A DNA stretch of 64,000 nt from Streptomyces odontomachi (GTDB lineage Bacteria; Actinomycetota; Actinomycetes; Streptomycetales; Streptomycetaceae). Below the pieces are notes generated by a model, which saw only the letters and a program-made list of their open reading frames with translations, did no database searches and was not told where the DNA came from. A program made the position numbers and the translations under genes. The stretch covers positions 186,001-250,000 of the forward strand of contig NZ_JAMJWG010000004.1 of assembly GCF_024435355.1 (NCBI RefSeq). Reading direction: 5' to 3'. This document shows, in pieces, positions 51,831 through 60,288 of the stretch (its first letter is position 1; each line of letters begins with the position of its first letter).

Positions 51831-53186
51831 TCACCGCAGGCGTGCGGTGACCGTTTTCGGGCGCTGGTACTCGTGCAGGGAGAGCACGCTCAGGTCCGTG
51901 CCGGTGCCGGAGGCGCCCCGGCCGCCGTGCGGCAGCTCGGCGGTCTGCGCGAGGTGGCAGTTCAGCCAGACCTCGCCGGCGTCCAGGGCCGAGGCCAGCG
52001 CGAGGCCCCGGTCGAGGTCCGCCGTCCACACGCTGGCCGCGAGTGCCTGCGGGACGCTGCCGGCCATCCGCAGGGCCTCGTCGAGGTCGCCGGCGCGCTG
52101 GACGGTCAGCAGCGGCCCGAAGACCTCCTCCCGCACGGCCGGGTCGTCCTCCGGGAGACCGGCCAGTACCCGGGGCGGCCGCCAGAGCCCGCCTTCCTCT
52201 CCCGGTGCGGTCTGCACGGCGCCGGCCTTGTCGTACGTGGCGGTGGACCTGGCGATCAGATCGTCGTACCGGGCGACCTGGTCGGTGTTGTTCAGCGGGC
52301 CGAAGTCGCGCCCCGCGGCCCTGCCGGACATGGCCGCCGTCAGCTCTTCCACGGCGTGGTCGTAGCCGGAGGCCAGGGTGATGACCCGGGCGGGGGCGGC
52401 GCACGACTGGCCGGCGTTGTAGGTGACGGCGTCGGCCAGCCGCTCCCAGGTGTCCGCCGGGGCGTCCGGCAGGACGATGACGGGGCTGTTGCCACCGAGT
52501 TCCAGGCTGACCCGGCGGTGGCCCGCCCGGGCCGCGATGTCGGCCCCGGCCCGGCCGCTGCCGGTGAACGCGATCATGTCGACGGTGGACTCCACGAGCA
52601 GCCGGCCGGTCTCGCGGTCGCCGCACACCGTCTGGAGCACCGCAGGGCCGAGGGCCTCGGCGGCGTGCCGAGCCAGCAACAGCAGCGAATCCGGGGTGCT
52701 CTCGGCGGGCTTGACGACGACGCAGTTGCCGGCGGCGAGCGCCGGGGCGCAGCGCCAGGCCGCCATCATCAGGGGGTAGTTCCACGGGACGATGACGCCC
52801 ACCAGGCCGATCGGCTCCCACCGCACCCAGCTCTCGTGGCCGGCCATGAGGCGTCCCGCGGCCGGTCCTGTGGCGGCGCGTACGGCGTGCGCGAAGAAGC
52901 GGAACAGGTCGGCGGCCTCCGCGACCTCGGCGCGCGCTTCCGACTCGGGCTTGCCGGTGCCGGCCTGCTCCGCGCCGGCGTAGTCCTCGGCGTGCTCCTC
53001 CAGGAGCCCCGCGAGCCGGTCGAGGGCGCGGGAGCGTTCCCGTGGGGTGCGGTGCCGCCACTGCGGTTGGGCCGTGTGACCCGCAGCGACGGCCGCGTCG
53101 ACCTCGTCACCGCGGCTGTTCGGCGACGAGCCGCGCGGCCGGCCGGTGCGCGGGTCGACGAGCGTCAGGTCCGTCGGCGCGGTCAC
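51831..53186 (-). CDS. NAD(P)-dependent aldehyde dehydrogenase
   Basis: 451 aa from GTG 53184-53186. This GTG overlaps the stop of the cupin gene (GTGA), so the two are translationally coupled. The fold markers are VGVIVPWNYPLMMAAW, VVVKPAEST, FTGSGRAG, the general-base Glu229 in SLELGGNSPVIV and the nucleophile Cys262 in YNAGQSCAAPARV. EEVFGPLLTVQ lies near the C-terminus. It is shorter than the usual 480-500 aa, mainly at the N-terminus. The enzyme should oxidise an aldehyde intermediate of the pathway encoded by the same operon. The substrate is unknown. Confidence 0.92.
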   Translation of the reverse strand: MTAPTDLTLVDPRTGRPRGSSPNSRGDEVDAAVAAGHTAQPQWRHRTPRERSRALDRLAGLLEEHAEDYAGAEQAGTGKPESEARAEVAEAADLFRFFAHAVRAATGPAAGRLMAGHESWVRWEPIGLVGVIVPWNYPLMMAAWRCAPALAAGNCVVVKPAESTPDSLLLLARHAAEALGPAVLQTVCGDRETGRLLVESTVDMIAFTGSGRAGADIAARAGHRRVSLELGGNSPVIVLPDAPADTWERLADAVTYNAGQSCAAPARVITLASGYDHAVEELTAAMSGRAAGRDFGPLNNTDQVARYDDLIARSTATYDKAGAVQTAPGEEGGLWRPPRVLAGLPEDDPAVREEVFGPLLTVQRAGDLDEALRMAGSVPQALAASVWTADLDRGLALASALDAGEVWLNCHLAQTAELPHGGRGASGTGTDLSVLSLHEYQRPKTVTARLR

Positions 53187-53764
53187 GAACGGCCCTGGGT
53201 GGCGCAGGTCTTGCAGGGACAGTGCGGACAGTCGGCGTCGTGCAGACGCTTCGGGTCGACGGTGGAGATGTTGCAGATCAGACAGGTCAGGTTGCCGTCG
53301 GGGGCGATGACCTCGGTGTAGGGCACGGGGGCCATCCGGTCCTCGGCGTCGATCTCCTTGTGGGGCGAGCCTACGGCGACGATGACGTGGTCGGTGATGG
53401 CCCCGACGGCGTGCGGTACGGCGCCCTCCACCAGGTAGACCTGTCCGGCACGGGTCTGGTGGACGTATCCGCCGTAGGTGATGGTGCCCTCGCCGGCGAC
53501 GACGATGAGGATGTGGTGCCCGGGATGGGTGTGCGGCAGGAAGCCGGCACCGGCGGGCAGCCGGATGACGTCGGCGCCGAGCGCGCCGTTGGTCACCAGC
53601 GCCTCGCCCGTGGCGTTCGCGCCGTGCACCTGGGTGGGCCGTTCGCCGTGCGGGACGGTCAGGGTGGTGACGTCGTCGCCGACCACGGAGCGGGCCCAGT
53701 CCACGATGGTGAGGGACGACGGGGTCGTGCGCTCGGAGTCGGTCAGTGAGGTGTCGACGGACAT
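53183..53764 (-). CDS. Cupin-domain protein with a Cys-rich C-terminal segment
   Basis: 193 aa from ATG 53762-53764. A single cupin barrel is seen: GFLPHTHPGHHILIVVAGEG supplies three His of motif 1, and motif 2 is GQVYLVEGAVPHAVG with Pro-His. The C-terminus is unusual, with six Cys in 25 residues (CLICN, CPHCPCKTC), which could bind zinc or a cluster. The stop overlaps the ALDH start (GTGA). Cupins of this type may be dioxygenases or isomerases or store metal. The role here is open. The operon position between the adenylation-methyltransferase and ALDH suggests a catalytic step on the same compound. Confidence 0.85.
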   Translation of the reverse strand: MSVDTSLTDSERTTPSSLTIVDWARSVVGDDVTTLTVPHGERPTQVHGANATGEALVTNGALGADVIRLPAGAGFLPHTHPGHHILIVVAGEGTITYGGYVHQTRAGQVYLVEGAVPHAVGAITDHVIVAVGSPHKEIDAEDRMAPVPYTEVIAPDGNLTCLICNISTVDPKRLHDADCPHCPCKTCATQGRS

Positions 53765-53910
53765 GGGATGCCTTTCGTGTGGTGGTGAGCGGACCCGCTG
53801 CGACGGACCGGGCGGTACCGGCCCCGCCGAGGTGGGACGTGGCGTGGCGTGACGCGGCCTGGGTCGCCGGAGCCGGTCCGGGTGGCGGGTACGTCGCCCG
53901 CCGGGGAGGG

Positions 53911-56025
53911 TCAGCGCTTCGTTCCCCAGACGACTCCCCCCAGGTCGTGGCGGCCGGCGCGCACGGCGGAGTAGCCGAGGTCGCGGAAGCCGGCGGCGGC
54001 CAGCAGGTCCAGCCACTCCCAGCGGCTCCGGAAGCCGCCGCGGTCCCACCAGCCGTCCCAGAGGGCGAAGAGGTAGTCCAGCGCCCAGGGCATGCCGCCC
54101 GGGGTGGTGGGACTGGAGCCCTCGGAGAGCACCAGGCGTCCACCGGGTGCGAGGAGGGAGTGCAGCCGGCGCAGGGTGGCGGGCTTGTCGGCGACGCAGT
54201 GCACGGCGTTGGTGGCCAGCACGGTGTCGAAGCGGCCCAGGCCGGGGGGCGGGTCGGCGTCGAGGTCGAGGACGGTGCCGCGGCCGGGCCACCCGCCCCT
54301 GGCCACCAGGTCGGGCACCACGTCCGACCAGACGAACTCGCCGTCGACCAGCGGGGCGATCCGCGAGGTGGTGTTCCCCACGCCGGATCCGGCTTCCAGG
54401 ACGCGCCCGCGCAGCAGGTCCCCGGCCTTGAGCACGTCGGTGATGTGCTCGGCGTACACGACCATCGGCCACTCGGTCATCAGGCGTTTCCACAGCCCGC
54501 GATGTCGGCGCATGAGTTCCACGCCGTTGCCGCCGCCGTCGGCCAGCTCGGGCCAGTAGTCCACCAGGGCGTCGATGGCGTCGTGTGCGGCGGTGCGGGG
54601 CGCGGTCTGCGGCGCGGCGTCGACGGGGTGCTGCGTGGCCAGGGCCAGGGCACCGCGGTGCAGGCACGCGGCCTGCGCGGTGCGCGGCGGCACCCCGCCG
54701 TCCACTAGGGCCCTGGCCGCCAGCGACGCGTAGTCCAACAGGTCGGCGTACCGGCGGGCGTTGTCCCGGCGAGCGGCGAGGCGGGCTCCCATGGCGGCCC
54801 GGCGCGGCTTGCCGGTGGACGTCAGCAGCAGGCCGCCCAGCTGCGCGACGACGGGCCTGGGCACGGCGGTGTCGTACAGGGTGCGGACCTGCGCGAGGTC
54901 CTCGTCGGCCGTGACGATCCCCGTCTCGTGGCCGAGGCCGGGCTCGGCGACGGCGACGGCGGCGAACGCGCTTCCGGCTCCGGCGGCCCGCCAGCGGCGT
55001 TCGACGTCCAGGGGGTGGTACTTCTCGCCGCCGCGGTTGATGACTTCGCGCACCCGGCCCCGCAGCACGAGGTAGCCGTCGCGTAGTTCACCGAGGTCAC
55101 CGGTGCGCAGCCACCCGTCGCCGGGCAGCAGTTCCCGGGTGGCTTCCGGGTTCTGCCAGTACCCACGGGTCAGGTCGGGGGAGGCGATCCACACCTCCCC
55201 GTCCTCCAGCCGTAATCGGGTGCCTTCCAGGGGCAGCCCGACCGGGGGGTGCTGGTCGATGTAGTGCTCGGTGAACTCGGCCGAGTCGAGGGTGGGCATG
55301 ACGAAGGAGAAGTTCATCGCCTCCGACAGCCCGTACCCCTGGCGCAACCGGGGCCCGTACAGCTGGTGGAAGCGCCGGGCGAGGTCGCTGCTGAGCGGGG
55401 CGGCGGCGGTGACGAGGTAGTCGAGCCGCTCCGGCCAGGGCGGTCGGGCGTCGACGATGTCCCGGAGGATGGCGGGCACCACCGAGGCGGTGCGCGCGCC
55501 GCCCCGGTCCAGCGCGGCGAAGTAGCCGGCCGGGTCAGACGCCGGGCCGAAGACCAGCGGGGCCCCGGTCAGGTGCGTGCCCATGAGGGACATGACCAGC
55601 GCGTTGACGTGGAAGAACGGCAGGCAGGTGCCGTGCGGGCGATCCGGCCCGAAGCGGTGCAGCGCGGCGGTCGCGGCGGCGTTGCCGGCGACCGCCTCGC
55701 GGTCGAGCATGACGCCCTTGGGGCGACCGGTGGAGCCGGAGGTGTAGATGATGAACGCCAGCCCCTTGGCGTCCGGGTGGTCGGGGTCGCCGGGGAGCGG
55801 ACGCGGCGGCGTGGCGGGATCGCCGTCGATCAGGGCGGAGGCCGCCACCTCGGCGGCGATCGCGTCCCGGTCGGCGTCGCTGGTGGCCGGGTGGAGCGGG
55901 ACTGCCACCAACTGCCGTTCCCAGCAGGTGGCCAGCAGCGCCGCGAGCGCGGTGCCGTTGGGAGAGCGCACGACGACGCGGGCGAAAGGGGGCAGCGACG
56001 CCAGGAGGTCTGACCGTACAGACAC
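53911..56025 (-). CDS. Fused adenylation (AMP-ligase) and methyltransferase protein
   Basis: 704 aa, GTG start at 56025 with GAGAAAGG upstream. Residues of about 1-420 form an acyl-adenylating enzyme: YTSGSTGRPKGVML (P-loop), GYGLSEAMNFSF, YLVLRGRVREVINRGGEKYH (hinge) and LLLTSTGKPRRAAM (catalytic Lys). The N-terminal subdomain is about 50 residues shorter than usual. Residues of about 430-704 form a class I methyltransferase with VLEAGSGVGNTT (motif I), FDTVLATNAVHCV and LLAPGGRLVLSEG, like the methyltransferase domains of polyketide synthases. No phosphopantetheine Ser motif (GGxS) is seen. The protein would activate an acid and methylate it or its adduct without a carrier, which is unusual. 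It is in a minus-strand set with ferredoxins and an unknown 610-aa protein. Confidence 0.87.
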   Translation of the reverse strand: MSVRSDLLASLPPFARVVVRSPNGTALAALLATCWERQLVAVPLHPATSDADRDAIAAEVAASALIDGDPATPPRPLPGDPDHPDAKGLAFIIYTSGSTGRPKGVMLDREAVAGNAAATAALHRFGPDRPHGTCLPFFHVNALVMSLMGTHLTGAPLVFGPASDPAGYFAALDRGGARTASVVPAILRDIVDARPPWPERLDYLVTAAAPLSSDLARRFHQLYGPRLRQGYGLSEAMNFSFVMPTLDSAEFTEHYIDQHPPVGLPLEGTRLRLEDGEVWIASPDLTRGYWQNPEATRELLPGDGWLRTGDLGELRDGYLVLRGRVREVINRGGEKYHPLDVERRWRAAGAGSAFAAVAVAEPGLGHETGIVTADEDLAQVRTLYDTAVPRPVVAQLGGLLLTSTGKPRRAAMGARLAARRDNARRYADLLDYASLAARALVDGGVPPRTAQAACLHRGALALATQHPVDAAPQTAPRTAAHDAIDALVDYWPELADGGGNGVELMRRHRGLWKRLMTEWPMVVYAEHITDVLKAGDLLRGRVLEAGSGVGNTTSRIAPLVDGEFVWSDVVPDLVARGGWPGRGTVLDLDADPPPGLGRFDTVLATNAVHCVADKPATLRRLHSLLAPGGRLVLSEGSSPTTPGGMPWALDYLFALWDGWWDRGGFRSRWEWLDLLAAAGFRDLGYSAVRAGRHDLGGVVWGTKR

Positions 56026-56187
56026 GGAGTGGCCTTTCTCGGATTCGCAGTGCCCTCGCCCGTGATCTTGGACACTCGAGGTGGTGGATCGTGCGGAACG
56101 GGAAGACGGACATGGCGCGGTCGCCCGGCGGACCTCGTCGTCCTGCGGACGATCTCCGGCGTGGGAGGGTGAACGCCTTCCGTGCCG

Positions 56188-56442
56188 TCAGCCTGGCTGC
56201 TGGTCAGCGAAGTACTTGCGGTTCACCTCGATGAAGCCCTGCCATTCCTCGGGAACCTCTTCCTCCTTGTAGATCGCGTCGACCGGGCAGACGGTCAGAC
56301 ACAGGTCGCAGTCGACACAGCGTTCGGGGTCGATGTACAGCTGGCGGTCCGCGTCCGTGCCTTCGATGCAGTCGACGGGGCAGACGTCGACGCAGGCGCC
56401 GTCCTTGATGTCGACGCAGGGCTCGGTGATGACGTAGGACAC
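56188..56442 (-). CDS. fdxA: Ferredoxin, two-cluster (FdxA-like) type
   Basis: 84 aa, GTG start with AGGAG seven bases upstream. Cys pattern: a first group CVDIKDGACVDVCPVDC and a second CVDCDLCLTVCP, as in seven-iron ferredoxins with a [3Fe-4S] and a [4Fe-4S] cluster. The acidic surface and C-terminal EEWQGFIEVNRKYFADQQ are typical for actinomycete FdxA. It lies 30 bp downstream of the Rieske gene and transfers single electrons in the cytoplasm, probably to the oxidising enzyme of this operon. Genomes usually carry another copy for general metabolism, so this one is probably dedicated. Confidence 0.93.
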   Translation of the reverse strand: MSYVITEPCVDIKDGACVDVCPVDCIEGTDADRQLYIDPERCVDCDLCLTVCPVDAIYKEEEVPEEWQGFIEVNRKYFADQQPG

Positions 56443-56472
56443 CGCGTTCTCCTAACTTCTCGTTCCGTCTGG

Positions 56473-56808
56473 TCAGCCGGCGGCGTACCCGTCACGGCCA
56501 TGAGGCAGGGCGTTGTCCAGCTCGGTCACCTCGATGTCGCCGCAGACGGGACCGCGCACCAGCCGGCCCGTCCGCAGGTCGAACGTGGCCTGGTGCCAGG
56601 GGCATACGAGCAGGGAGCCCGTGACCGTGCCCTCGGCGAGCGGTGCGCCCCGGTGCGGGCAGCGGGCGGGCACGCGTACCTCACGGTCGCCCCAGCGGAC
56701 CACCGCGTAGGGGTCTTCCGTGGCCGCGTTCTCGTCGCCGGCCCGGTCGTTGCCGGAGGCGCTGGACACCCGGGCGCGCGGGGCCCCGGTCATGGCGTCG
56801 TTCGTCAC
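56473..56808 (-). CDS. Rieske [2Fe-2S] ferredoxin-like protein
   Basis: 111 aa, GTG start overlapping the upstream gene's stop (GTGA, 56805-56808). A disordered 30-residue leader precedes a Rieske domain with CPHRGAPLAEG and CPWHQATFDLRTG (two Cys and two His ligands). The size suits a soluble electron carrier as in Rieske oxygenase systems, but no Rieske oxygenase alpha subunit is seen. Its coupling to the unrecognised 610-aa protein suggests it feeds electrons to that protein. The ferredoxin gene follows at once. Confidence 0.9.
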   Translation of the reverse strand: MTNDAMTGAPRARVSSASGNDRAGDENAATEDPYAVVRWGDREVRVPARCPHRGAPLAEGTVTGSLLVCPWHQATFDLRTGRLVRGPVCGDIEVTELDNALPHGRDGYAAG

Positions 56809-58637
56809 AGTTCCAGGTCCTTCACTTTGTTCCCCCATTTCTCGTCGAAGACAAGTCCACGGCGGTAGGCGGCCTCCGCGATCGCCTTGGCCCACTGGCC
56901 GTACCGGTTCGCGGTGACGATGTCGCGCGGGGCGAAGCGGTTGTCGCTGTGGTAGGAGGCCCGGTTGAGCCGGACGTCCGCCAGGCCGTGCCAGGTCCGG
57001 CCGCCGTGGTCGATCGCGATCGGGACGCGGCAGGCGAGCCGTACCCCGGCGGCGGTGTGGCCGGCGTGGTTGGCGTCCTCGGCTACCGAGATGTCCGGCA
57101 GGTTGAATCCCTGCGGGGGAAAGCGCCTGACGGGCGCGTAGTTCTGCGCCTTCTTGACGGCGTTGTACCGCATCCTCTGGCCCATGACGTTCTGGATGCC
57201 GACCAGGTTGTTCTTGATCCCGTAGTCCTCGGGCGAGAATCCCGTACGGAAGGCCGAATAGCAGAAGAGGTCGGTGAAGTCGAAGGTCCAGGGCTCTGCC
57301 ATCTTGCGGCCGAGCGGCACGGTGAAGACGGCGATGTCGATGGGCAGGTCCTCGGCGTCCACCGCCCACTGGGACAGGGCGAGCATGACGCCGGTGGGCG
57401 AACTCCCCGCTGCCAGCGCCGAGTCGACGCACGCGTCCCAGTCCTGCGGCGCTCCGAAATCGCCGCGCAGCTCGGCTCCGGTTCGTTCGTGGATCAGTGC
57501 GCGGAGGTTTTCCGGGATCGCGTGGCTGCGGCGCATCGCCGTCAAGGGGATGAGGAATTCGCGGCGCTCCCAGTTGCTGCCGTCGAAATGCAGACAGCGT
57601 TCATACTCCCGCTCGACCTTCTCGCGCACGCGGCCGAGGGCTTCCGCCAGCAGTGTGGGGTCAGCGGTGGGGTCAACGGCTGCGAGGTCCTCGCCGTGGC
57701 CGTCCAGGGACAGCTGCCGGCCGTACTCACGTGTGCGCCGGGTCAGGAAGAGGGCGAGCGCGGGAAGCGACACGAAGGACTGGTTGAGTTCCTGGACTAT
57801 GTAGCCACCGAGGTGCCAGCACCACAGGTAGGTGGCGAGCACCAGTCGGTCGTGCGGCCAGTCGGCCACCGGCTCGGCCCGGCAGGTGGCGAGGACCGCT
57901 GCCGCGTCGCGGTTCTTCACGAGGGTCTCGCCGAGCAGCAGACGGATCTGCTCGACCGAGGTGATCCGCTGTTCCAGCTGGGCCAGCAACTCGTCGCGTT
58001 CCTGGTCGGACAGGGCTTCCCAGCGCTGCCGGACCCGGGCGGTCACCGCGTGCAACTGCACGGGATCGCCCGCCCACAGGGCGTGGTGCGCCAGGCCCTG
58101 TGGGGTGTCCTCGGTTCCCGTCGCCGCGTTCTGCGGGTGCTGCGCGGTACGAGCGGCTTCCAGTGCCGAGCGCAGCGCGTCGAGACGGGACTGCACGGTG
58201 CTCCAGCTGCCCCTGGAGGACAGGTCCGGCACCCCGGCGCCCTGGCTTCGCTCCAGCGCCCCGAGGTCCTCTGTCATCGTCTGTAACGCGTGTCCCACGT
58301 CGTCCTGCCCGCCGAGCGCCAGACAGAACACGTACCACCACAGCAGGGACGCCTGACCGTGCGGAACCTTGAAGTGGTACCAGAGCTTTCGGAATCGCGA
58401 GAACTGGTCGGTTGGTATACCGAGTTCGGTCAGCACGGCGGAACTCGAAAGAGCAAGTTCTGCGGCGTCAAGCCTTTCGAGAACGGACGGATCCGTCTTT
58501 CCCGCAGCTACCATCCCGACCAGAACGGTGTGGTCGTCCTCCTCCGCGAACATCGACAGCCGTCGGTGCAGAGCTGACGCGACATCTTTCATCACCGCTT
58601 CTTCGGCGGCTGGCGGTGGGGAGATCAGCGAAGTCAT
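56805..58637 (-). CDS. Unrecognised 610-aa protein coupled to Rieske and ferredoxin genes
   Basis: 610 aa from ATG 58635-58637 with GAAGGA upstream. I do not recognise the family. It is soluble, helical in the N-terminal 330 residues with many Trp and His (RKLWYHFKVPHGQASLLWW, TYLWCWHLGGYIVQELNQ). A C-terminal part has WTFDFTDLFCYSAFRTGF, NNLVGIQNVMGQRMRYNAV and DIVTANRYGQWAKAIAEA. Many His, Asp and Glu could form a metal site, but no standard di-iron ExxH pair is obvious. Few Cys and no nucleotide motifs are present. The Rieske gene starts inside its stop codon, so an oxygenase or other redox enzyme is the best guess. It is the first gene of the minus-strand set. Confidence 0.8.
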   Translation of the reverse strand: MTSLISPPPAAEEAVMKDVASALHRRLSMFAEEDDHTVLVGMVAAGKTDPSVLERLDAAELALSSSAVLTELGIPTDQFSRFRKLWYHFKVPHGQASLLWWYVFCLALGGQDDVGHALQTMTEDLGALERSQGAGVPDLSSRGSWSTVQSRLDALRSALEAARTAQHPQNAATGTEDTPQGLAHHALWAGDPVQLHAVTARVRQRWEALSDQERDELLAQLEQRITSVEQIRLLLGETLVKNRDAAAVLATCRAEPVADWPHDRLVLATYLWCWHLGGYIVQELNQSFVSLPALALFLTRRTREYGRQLSLDGHGEDLAAVDPTADPTLLAEALGRVREKVEREYERCLHFDGSNWERREFLIPLTAMRRSHAIPENLRALIHERTGAELRGDFGAPQDWDACVDSALAAGSSPTGVMLALSQWAVDAEDLPIDIAVFTVPLGRKMAEPWTFDFTDLFCYSAFRTGFSPEDYGIKNNLVGIQNVMGQRMRYNAVKKAQNYAPVRRFPPQGFNLPDISVAEDANHAGHTAAGVRLACRVPIAIDHGGRTWHGLADVRLNRASYHSDNRFAPRDIVTANRYGQWAKAIAEAAYRRGLVFDEKWGNKVKDLEL

Positions 58638-59468
58638 GCGGTTCCTTCGAGAAGTTGGGCATGGCTCAGCGCCCGCGCCTCATATGGTTCGCGCAGGCGT
58701 CACTACAGCATGTGACCGCCGCTACGCAGTCAGTGGACAGGGTGGTGCTGGCGCAAGAGCGTGGGGAGAGAGATTCCAGTCAAGATGGCGATGAGCATCG
58801 TTGATTGCACTCGGACAGCGACTCGAACGTCCCAGGGGCCATCGTGTAACCGGGGTCGCGGAACCTGATATCCAACGACCCTGGCGGCCCCGGATTAAGC
58901 CAGAAGGAATGAGAAGGAACGAGAAGGAATTAGTTCGCAACCCGAAAGGCAGATACATGAATGCTGCCTCTCGATTGCTGCAAACACTTTCGCTTCCTTA
59001 GGTCAAGCGTTTGCATGAACAGGAGCGTAACTATCGCACCACTGTGCCGCAAGAGGCGGAAGGGGTGTTTCTGTCCAATGAGGCGACCCGCAGAGCGGTA
59101 TTCAGCCAGCGAGGCTGAAGGTTTTCGCCGCGGCAGCCGCGCCGCTGGCTCATAGCAGTGTCATATGCGGGCCGGTGAATAGCCCGGTCGGCCAGGGGTG
59201 ACCTGCCATTTTCCGCACCCTGACGCACTGCGGCCGGAGAAGATGATCGAGGCAATTCCGAGGGGACCGAAGTGGCGCCAGTAGTTGATGTTGGCGAAAA
59301 CACATGAAGGTGGCCGGTGTCGGCCCCCCACTTCACGGGCCGAGCCCGGGCCGCCCTCTACCCGGCCGAGGGCGGCCCGGCGCACGGCCAGGCCGCCGTC
59401 TCCAATGGCGGCGCACGACGCGGGGTCCGCACGACACCGCAGGGCAAGGGCGCCGGTTTTCGCGCGCG
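58638..59468. other. Long intergenic region, lower GC, no supported gene
   Basis: The stretch 58900-59150 is visibly less GC-rich than its surroundings. No frame has coding character beyond a 14-codon one at 58958. The promoter of the 610-aa gene set should lie near 58640-58800. Nothing else is recognised. Confidence 0.5.
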
Positions 59469-60179
59469 CTACTCGGTGAACCCGGGTGCCACGACGTCCT
59501 CGACGCGGTCGCGCTTCGTGTACATGTCCCACAGCCGGTCGGCCAGGCCGTCGCACGACACCACCGGCATGGGCTGATCGTCGTGCGCCCACTGCGCGGC
59601 CTCCCGGTGCGCCGCGCTGCCCTCGATGAGCGCGCCGATGAGCAGGGTCCCGGCATAGACGCCGCTGTCTCCCAGCGCGGCGCCGAGCGCGTGCACGTAG
59701 CTCCGTACGGCCGAGAGCGCGATGCCGGAGCCGGCCAGCCTCGGGGGCGCGAACTTGGCCGACGCGCCCATGGCGAACAGCAGCCCACCGCGACCGCGTT
59801 CCCGCATGCCCGGCAGCACCCGCCGCACCAGGGCGATCGGGGCATGCAGATACAGGTCGAGCAGGGGGGCCAGACCGGCGTCGTCGACCTCGAAGGGGGT
59901 CATGAACACCTGGGCCGGGGTGGGGCTGTGTTCGAGCACGTCGATCGCGCCGAACCTGGCCTCGATCTCGTCGGTCACCCGTAGCGCCGCCGCCGGGTCG
60001 GCGATGTCGGCCTGGAACCCGGCCGCCTCGATCCCGTCCTCGGCCAGTTCCCGGACCATGCCGTCGAGCCGTTCCCGGTTCCGCGCCACCAGCGCCACCC
60101 GGTGGTCCTCCCGGCCGAAGCGCCGCGCCACCGCCAACCCCAGGGCCGGCCCGGCGCCGTAGATCGCGATCGTCTGCAT
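59469..60179 (-). CDS. SDR-family protein lacking the YxxxK catalytic motif
   Basis: 236 aa from ATG 60177-60179 with GGAGG five bases upstream. The nucleotide motif is TIAIYGAGPALGLAVARRFG, followed by VALVARNRERLDG and FQADIADPAAAL, so an NAD(P) fold is clear. At the active site, the usual Ser and Tyr-x-x-x-Lys are replaced: the stretch is GASAKFAPPRLAGSGIALSA, with no Tyr or Lys at the expected positions. Such SDR proteins are widespread in actinomycetes but their chemistry is unclear; it may be a reductase with other residues or a binding protein. It is divergent from a TetR gene with an operator between them, so it is probably repressed by it. Confidence 0.88.
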   Translation of the reverse strand: MQTIAIYGAGPALGLAVARRFGREDHRVALVARNRERLDGMVRELAEDGIEAAGFQADIADPAAALRVTDEIEARFGAIDVLEHSPTPAQVFMTPFEVDDAGLAPLLDLYLHAPIALVRRVLPGMRERGRGGLLFAMGASAKFAPPRLAGSGIALSAVRSYVHALGAALGDSGVYAGTLLIGALIEGSAAHREAAQWAHDDQPMPVVSCDGLADRLWDMYTKRDRVEDVVAPGFTE

Positions 60180-60224
60180 GTGGACCTCCGTCAAGTCCAT
60201 CAGCCCGTCAAGTTGAGGGGCTCA

Positions 60225-60250
60225 TCAAGTTCACCGTAGCACGAACTTGA
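60225..60250. promoter_or_regulatory. TetR operator between the SDR and TetR genes
   Basis: TCAAGTTC (60225-60232) and GAACTTGA (60243-60250) form a perfect inverted repeat with a 10-base spacer. Another TCAAGTT lies at 60208-60214. The site is 39 bp before the TetR ATG and 46 bp before the SDR start. Confidence 0.75.
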
Positions 60251-60288
60251 GAGCACCCTCATTTTTCTTGTGTTCGTAGAATCGGGCC

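Noticed and set aside
55535..56113. 192-codon minus-strand frame over the start of the adenylation gene
   Set aside because: Out of frame with the adenylation motifs and Arg/Pro-rich; a shadow.
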